The position numbers and the translations under genes were made by a program. A stretch of DNA of 9,696 nucleotides, taken from positions 1 through 9,696 of the forward strand of contig USDI01000073.1 in NCBI GenBank assembly GCA_900553305.1, given 5' to 3'. Numbering within the stretch: the first letter of the stretch is position 1; each line of letters begins with the position of its first letter. This document shows positions 6,046 to 9,696 of this stretch, in pieces. The notes under the pieces were generated by a model that saw only the letters and a list, made by a program, of their open reading frames with translations, was not told the DNA's origin and ran no database searches. Origin of the DNA: an uncultured Lachnospiraceae bacterium. Its GTDB lineage: Bacteria; Bacillota; Clostridia; Lachnospirales; Lachnospiraceae.

Positions 6046-6785
6046 AGCTTCTCCTTCTTTGCTGCCTTTTCCCTCTCTGCCTGGGAAAGACGCAGATATT
6101 CCGGTGCATGCTCTGCTGCCGAAACGACTTCCCCCTTACGCAGCTTTTCAAAGGCAAGGAATGCAAAGGAAGCTGCCCGCTGCCGGTTCATATGTGCCGG
6201 TGCAAAGCTATATGGCACCTTCATCAGATCCTTTAACTGCTCTGCAAATACCGGAACTCCATCACCTAAAAATATGATTTCTTTCTGCTGTTCATTACAT
6301 TTCTGTGTAATTTCCTGAATGGAAACGGCACACTGTGGAAGAATGGGAACAAGCGTATAAGAAAAGCGCTGCTTCTGCTCCTCACTTTGTCTTTTTTCAA
6401 TATAAGAATACAGTCCTGTGTAAACCTGATTCCGTCTGGCATCCATAATCGGACATACCACCTTGTCTGTACCATACAGATTGCAGGCAAGACCATCCAG
6501 TGTCGGAATCTCTATAATCGGAATTTCAAGTGCAAGTCCCAGTCCCTTCACGGTCGCAGAACCAATCCGCAACCCTGTAAACGATCCCGGACCCTTGGCA
6601 ATGGCAATGGCATCTACGGACTGTAAGTCAAGATCGACCATCTTTTTTAATTCATCCAGCATGGGCAGTAAAGTCTGCGAATGTGTTTTCTTATACTGGA
6701 CATTATATTCTGCGATTACTTCCTCATCCTCTACAATAGCAACGGAAGCAACCAGTCCCGAACTGTCAATTGCAATAATTTTCAT
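6042..6785 (-). CDS. tsaB: t6A biosynthesis protein TsaB
   Basis: TsaB (YeaZ) is the partner subunit of TsaD in the t6A enzyme complex. It has the same ASKHA fold but is catalytically inactive and supports complex assembly with TsaE. The 247-residue protein starts 'MKIIAIDSSG' and has the diagnostic 'KGPGSFTGLRIG' (64-75), then 'PIIEIPTLDGLA' (88-99) and a C-terminal 'PEYLR' segment (about 229-233). Length is slightly above the usual 220-235, partly because of a basic lysine-rich tail that overlaps rimI. GAGAGGAA gives a good ribosome site 6 bases before the ATG. The gap to tsaE is 12 bases. Confidence 0.97.
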   Translation of the reverse strand: MKIIAIDSSGLVASVAIVEDEEVIAEYNVQYKKTHSQTLLPMLDELKKMVDLDLQSVDAIAIAKGPGSFTGLRIGSATVKGLGLALEIPIIEIPTLDGLACNLYGTDKVVCPIMDARRNQVYTGLYSYIEKRQSEEQKQRFSYTLVPILPQCAVSIQEITQKCNEQQKEIIFLGDGVPVFAEQLKDLMKVPYSFAPAHMNRQRAASFAFLAFEKLRKGEVVSAAEHAPEYLRLSQAEREKAAKKEKL

Positions 6786-6797
6786 TTCAGGTTCCTC

Positions 6798-7277
6798 TCA
6801 AAATCGGTTCTCTTTTTGTGTCACCGTGATCTCACGATAATCAAATCCTTTTTCCAGATCCTTTTCAATCCGGATCTCCACATATTGCTCCGGCAGAAGT
6901 TCTTCAATCAGGTTCGCCCACTCAATCAGGCACACTCCGTCTCCGTAGAAATAATCTTCATACCCGATTTCATCCATCTCGGAAATATCCCCGATCCGGT
7001 ATACATCAAAATGATACAGAGGAATCCGTCCTTCTTCATAGATTTGCACAATCGTAAAGGTCGGACTGTTCACCGCATCCGAAATTCCAAGTCCCTCTGC
7101 CAGTCCCTGTGTAAATACCGTCTTGCCAACGCCAAGATCACCAACCAGTGTCAGTACGCTGCCCGGCGCCACGCTCTCGCCAATCTGCTTTCCTAAAGCA
7201 AAGGTATCCTCGGGAGACCCGGAGATGATCTTTTGTTTTTCTATCATCTGCTGTAAAATATCCTGTCCGCTGTTCAT
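6798..7277 (-). CDS. tsaE: t6A biosynthesis ATPase TsaE
   Basis: TsaE (YjeE) is a P-loop ATPase that binds TsaB-TsaD and drives turnover of the t6A complex. In the 159-residue form chosen here, Walker A is 'GDLGVGKT' (46-53), followed by the family motifs 'SPTFTIVQIY' (71-80) and 'HFDVYRI' (89-95) and an 'LIEWAN' element toward the C-terminus. The start at 7277 follows an AGGAGA placed right after the stop of the upstream gene. A GTG at 7298 would add 7 residues but lies inside the upstream gene without a ribosome site. About 20 residues precede the usual family start, so an internal ATG at 7247 is another option. It is followed by tsaB and rimI. Confidence 0.95.
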   Translation of the reverse strand: MNSGQDILQQMIEKQKIISGSPEDTFALGKQIGESVAPGSVLTLVGDLGVGKTVFTQGLAEGLGISDAVNSPTFTIVQIYEEGRIPLYHFDVYRIGDISEMDEIGYEDYFYGDGVCLIEWANLIEELLPEQYVEIRIEKDLEKGFDYREITVTQKENRF

Positions 7278-7280
7278 AAT

Positions 7281-7286
7281 TCTCCT
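7281..7286 (-). promoter_or_regulatory. Ribosome binding site deciding the tsaE start
   Basis: AGGAGA on the minus strand begins 2 bases after the YcxB-like gene's stop codon and lies just upstream of ATG 7277. The spacing is a little short (4 bases after AGGAG). It favours this start over the overlapping GTG at 7298. Confidence 0.65.
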
Positions 7287-7287
7287 G

Positions 7288-7770
7288 TCAGTTTCCACGG
7301 ATTTTCACCTTTTTCGGTGGCATATGTGTGGAAATTACTTCAATCAAAGCAGCCTTATGCTCGCCTAAATCCTTCTTGGGGAAAATGGAAGCATTCACCG
7401 GTGATGTATATATTACGATACTCTTCGGCGTAGATACTGCTTTATATAAATTCTCCCATGCGATCTGCCCGCTGGTGTCCTTCTGGGAAACCGTCATTCC
7501 TTCTTCATTGAAGGTGTAATGCAGCGGCTCCTTAAATGCGGGATTTGCAAGATACTGCTTCTTCGACCGGATAAATAATGTCCAGGGAAGATATACCAGT
7601 ACCACCACACCGAAAATCAGATATAAAATACTGCCTGCCATAAAATATGCCACAACAAGCAATGCACCTGCTATGGTTCCTAAAAGTCCTGTTGTTCCGG
7701 TATATGTATGATACAAGAGATAATCATATAAGACTCCCGGGGTAATTTTTACATCAAAAGAAACTTCCAT
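7288..7770 (-). CDS. YcxB-like membrane protein
   Basis: The 160-residue protein resembles the YcxB-like family of small membrane proteins of unknown function. It starts with a short soluble segment (about 1-26), has two adjacent hydrophobic helices (29-45 and 47-67) forming a hairpin, then a positively charged turn 'RSKKQY' (68-73). A soluble beta-rich domain of about 85 residues follows, including 'LHYTFNEEGMTVSQ' (83-96), 'IAWENLYKAV' and a late 'IFPKKDLG'. That order (hairpin, then 'F.e.gi....' strand and 'i.W..l..v') is what I recall for the family. The ribosome site GGAG lies 7 bases upstream. It is the first gene of the tsaE-tsaB-rimI unit, 10 bases from tsaE, but no functional link to t6A is known. 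Confidence 0.75.
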   Translation of the reverse strand: MEVSFDVKITPGVLYDYLLYHTYTGTTGLLGTIAGALLVVAYFMAGSILYLIFGVVVLVYLPWTLFIRSKKQYLANPAFKEPLHYTFNEEGMTVSQKDTSGQIAWENLYKAVSTPKSIVIYTSPVNASIFPKKDLGEHKAALIEVISTHMPPKKVKIRGN

Positions 7771-7807
7771 GCTGCGTCTCCAAATCTTTCCTATATTAAA
7801 TCTTCTA

Positions 7808-7885
7808 CCTTACCTGCTTATTCAGCCTTACCTGCTGCACTAAATTCATACTGCGGCTTCGCCTTACGCTCATTAAGTACCTTAC
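7808..7885 (-). repeat. Phased GTAAGG repeats and possible relict coding tail
   Basis: GTAAGG occurs four times on the minus strand, starting at 7885, 7867, 7831 and 7813, that is at spacings of 18, 36 and 18 bases. The last two copies are part of an 11-bp direct repeat AGCAGGTAAGG (7826-7836 and 7808-7818). One frame (7880 to stop 7818-7820) is open and reads like a protein C-terminus ending 'FSAAGKAE', and the next 18 bases in frame repeat it as 'AGKVEDLI' before a second stop. It has no plausible start, because the terminator precedes it. It may be a decayed gene end or a regulatory repeat. Confidence 0.4.
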
Positions 7886-7888
7886 ACA

Positions 7889-7918
7889 AAAAGCACCGGC
7901 AGGAAAGCCGATGCTTTT
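7889..7918 (-). terminator. Intrinsic terminator after the ABC permease
   Basis: A 12-bp stem (AAAAGCATCGGC and GCCGGTGCTTTT on the minus strand, with one G-U pair) encloses a 6-base loop and ends in five T residues. It is 48 bases after the permease stop. The other strand also has a TTTTCTTCT tract, so it may work both ways, but no plus-strand gene is present. It separates the transporter unit from the YcxB/tsa unit. Confidence 0.85.
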
Positions 7919-7966
7919 CTTCTATCCTATTATACTAAAAATCTCAGAACATGCAAACAAGTTTTG

Positions 7967-9134
7967 TTATTCATGCCGTAAAGCTTCAATCGGGCTTAAT
8001 TTTGCAGCTTTCTTTGCAGGATAAATTCCAAAGAAGATACCCACGCCGCAGGAAAAGAGGGTTGCAATAATCACAACCGCAGGATCCACACTGGCTGTAA
8101 CTCCCGCGATCGAGCAGACTCCCATGGCGCCAAGAATGCCAATGACAATTCCGATCACAACACCCATGAGGGTGATAATTCCTGCTTCTGCAAGGAATTG
8201 TAACAGAATCGAACCGGTTCTTGCGCCCAGCGCCTTACGGATCCCGATTTCTCTGGTACGTTCGGTTACGGATACCAGCATGATGTTCATGACGCCGATT
8301 CCTCCAACCAGTAATGAAATTGCTGCCACAAAGGATACAAAAACTGTAATGATACTGAGGATCGAGTCAAACTGCGAGGACACATCCGTAAAGCTCTGCA
8401 TCATGATCTGGTTCTCACCACGGACACCATGACGCGCTTCGAGCAGATTCAAAGTATCCTGCGCTACCTGGGTACAATAAGTGCTATTATCCGCAATCAC
8501 ATAAAACTCAGAGAAATCATCAATATAATAATATAATTTGTTTCCCATAAAGCTTAAAGGACACTCTGCCGTAATGGTCTCCATTCCCCCGCCAGTCATT
8601 GAAATCAGCGATGAAGCAGTATCTTTTCTTACTCCAACCACACGCATCTCCTGAGACACTCCCCAAAAAGTCGCCTCAAAGGTAAGTCCGATCACATCCG
8701 TTGTTCCAAACAGTGCCACAGCGCTGCTTTCTGTGATGACACAGACATTGCTTCCTGCATCACAGTCATCCTGTGAAAAATACCTTCCCCGCACAATCGG
8801 TTCCGAGGATGTATACTGCAGACCGGTATAACCACCCGTCATACTGATATCAAAATTTCCCTTCGGCCCTTCCGCAGTTCCCCATACAGACAACTGTGGG
8901 GTAACCCCCTTTACATGTGCAATATTTTCTTCAATTGCATCAAAATCCGACTTGTCAAAGGTTACTGTAGTTTCCTTTCTTGTGAGGCGACCCGCGGACA
9001 CCGTTTCCGATTGCAATGACCATAATCACGGAAGCAATACCAATGATAATACCGAGCATCGTGAGTATGGACCTTCCTTTATTGCTCTTGATGTTCATCA
9101 GAGCAATCTTAATATATTCCCAAATCTGTGCCAT
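7967..9134 (-). pseudogene. MacB-like ABC transporter permease, frameshifted
   Basis: This is an FtsX/MacB-type permease of an ABC exporter. From ATG 9134 (AGGAG 8 bases upstream) the reading gives a typical N-terminus and first membrane helix: 'MAQIWEYIKIALMNIKSNKG', then 'SILTMLGIIIGIAS' and 'IGNGV'. That frame stops at 8955-8957 after 59 residues. The rest of the family is in another frame, recognisable from about 'RKETTVTFDKSDFDAIEE' onward. It covers the extracellular domain, the three C-terminal helices and the signature 'GGIGVMNIMLVSVTERTREIGIRKALGA', ending at 7967. The 1168-base span is not a multiple of three, and about 15-20 residues expected between the first helix and the extracellular domain are missing. 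This fits a small out-of-frame deletion, or a sequence error. The second frame opens only at an unconvincing TTG (9016). Confidence 0.82.
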
Positions 9135-9149
9135 ATCATCCGCTCCTGT

Positions 9150-9696
9150 TTACTGTGGCATTGCTGCAACAGTCATGCCTTCATAAAGATCTGCCGTAAC
9201 GCTTGTAACAATCTGCTCGTCTCCGTTCAATCCTTCTACGATCTGTGTCATGGTATCGGTAGAAATTCCGGTCGTAACCGGCTTCTTTACCAGAATGTTG
9301 TTTTCAATCACATAAACAAATTCACCGTCCATATCCACGTTCACTGCCGTAATCGGCACCAGAACGGCTCCTTCTGCCTTCTCGGTATTGATGACAACCT
9401 TCGCTTCCACCCCAAGAATCACATCACTGTCGGGATTTAAAATCGTAATTTCCGTACCTACAACGGCTGCACCACTGTTATTCTGTTCTGCCATCTTGTT
9501 GATCTTGGATACTTCTCCTTCATATTCCCTGCTGCCGATCGTTACAATGGCTTTCTGTCCTTCCTTAATCTTGGAAAGGTCGTATTTCGTCACATTGATC
9601 CGAACCATCACATCTTCGGTACTTTCAAGTTTCAGGAGCTGTGCCCCCTTTGCGGTCACTCCGCCTTCTACCGCATTCAGAAGCTGGTGCAGTTAA
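9150..9696 (-). pseudogene. Periplasmic-adaptor (MacA/HlyD-like) protein, C-terminal part, frame broken at edge
   Basis: The C-terminal part of an RND/ABC efflux adaptor, which links an inner-membrane ABC exporter to the outside, runs into the window edge. The readable part includes the end of the lipoyl-like domain ('NAVEGG' then 'LLKLES'), a beta-barrel segment 'VMVRINVTKYDLSKIKEGQ', and the membrane-proximal domain with 'GAVLVPITAVN' and 'GEFVYVIENN', ending 'GMTVAAMPQ'. Upstream, this frame hits a stop at 9693-9695. However, the family's 'LTAPAS' motif is visible in another frame from 9696, so a few residues and the frame appear lost near 9678-9684. It may be a pseudogene or an assembly error at the edge. 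It ends 15 bases before the permease start. Confidence 0.75.

Noticed and set aside
5758..6318. Plus-strand frame of 186 codons opposite rimI and tsaB
   Set aside because: Both minus-strand genes are recognised along their full length; this frame is a shadow with no recognisable domain.
7278..7298. GTG at 7298 as the tsaE start
   Set aside because: It lies inside the upstream gene with no ribosome site, while ATG 7277 has AGGAGA directly before it.
7808..7885. Phased GTAAGG copies as a CRISPR array
   Set aside because: The units are 18 bp with only 6-11 conserved bases, one unit is degenerate, and there are no spacers or cas genes.
7967..9016. Treating the permease as a complete gene starting at TTG 9016
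   Set aside because: There is no ribosome site, the first membrane helix would be missing, and that helix is present just upstream in another frame behind a good ribosome site.

Overview
The window looks like chromosomal DNA of a low-GC Gram-positive anaerobe in the Clostridia, most probably Lachnospiraceae. That placement is inference from three things: the protein sequences, the tight minus-strand operons with strong AGGAGG-type ribosome sites, and a tRNA/rRNA-like edge. Every supported gene lies on the minus strand, so transcription runs from high to low coordinates. No phage, insertion sequence, CRISPR array or obvious new system is visible.

Layout in the direction of transcription. (1) 9696-7967: the 3' part of a periplasmic-adaptor (MacA/HlyD-like) gene, then a MacB-like ABC permease. 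Both appear broken by short frame-changing losses, and no ATPase gene lies between them. A strong hairpin terminator (7889-7918) follows. (2) 7888-7771: a short spacer with GTAAGG repeats phased at 18 bp and a coding-like tail that may be a gene relict. (3) 7770-5611: a YcxB-like membrane protein, then tsaE, tsaB and rimI, very tightly packed. (4) A promoter with a perfect TATAAT at 5560-5565 opens 5537-1928: a small four-cysteine protein, RNase Z (rnz), a membrane-anchored protein of unknown function (DUF6715-like), tsaD and ispD. (5) 1831-404: a MATE-family exporter with its own probable promoter. (6) 394-89: a strong promoter and two tRNA-Ser genes, UGA then GGA, neither encoding CCA. The first 60 bases resemble an rRNA-operon leader or spacer.

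How the genes fit together. TsaB, TsaD and TsaE are three of the four bacterial proteins that make t6A at position 37 of tRNAs reading ANN codons. The fourth, TsaC/TsaC2 (Sua5), which makes the threonylcarbamoyl-AMP intermediate, is not in the window. RNase Z trims tRNA 3' ends and is the enzyme expected to process the CCA-less tRNA-Ser genes downstream. RimI, a ribosomal/N-terminal acetyltransferase, commonly travels with tsaB. IspD belongs to the MEP isoprenoid pathway and is probably here through operon packing. The core is therefore an ordinary translation and tRNA-maturation cluster. The parts worth a second look are the damaged transporter, the repeat-bearing spacer, the possible tRNA remnant and the two small uncharacterised proteins.
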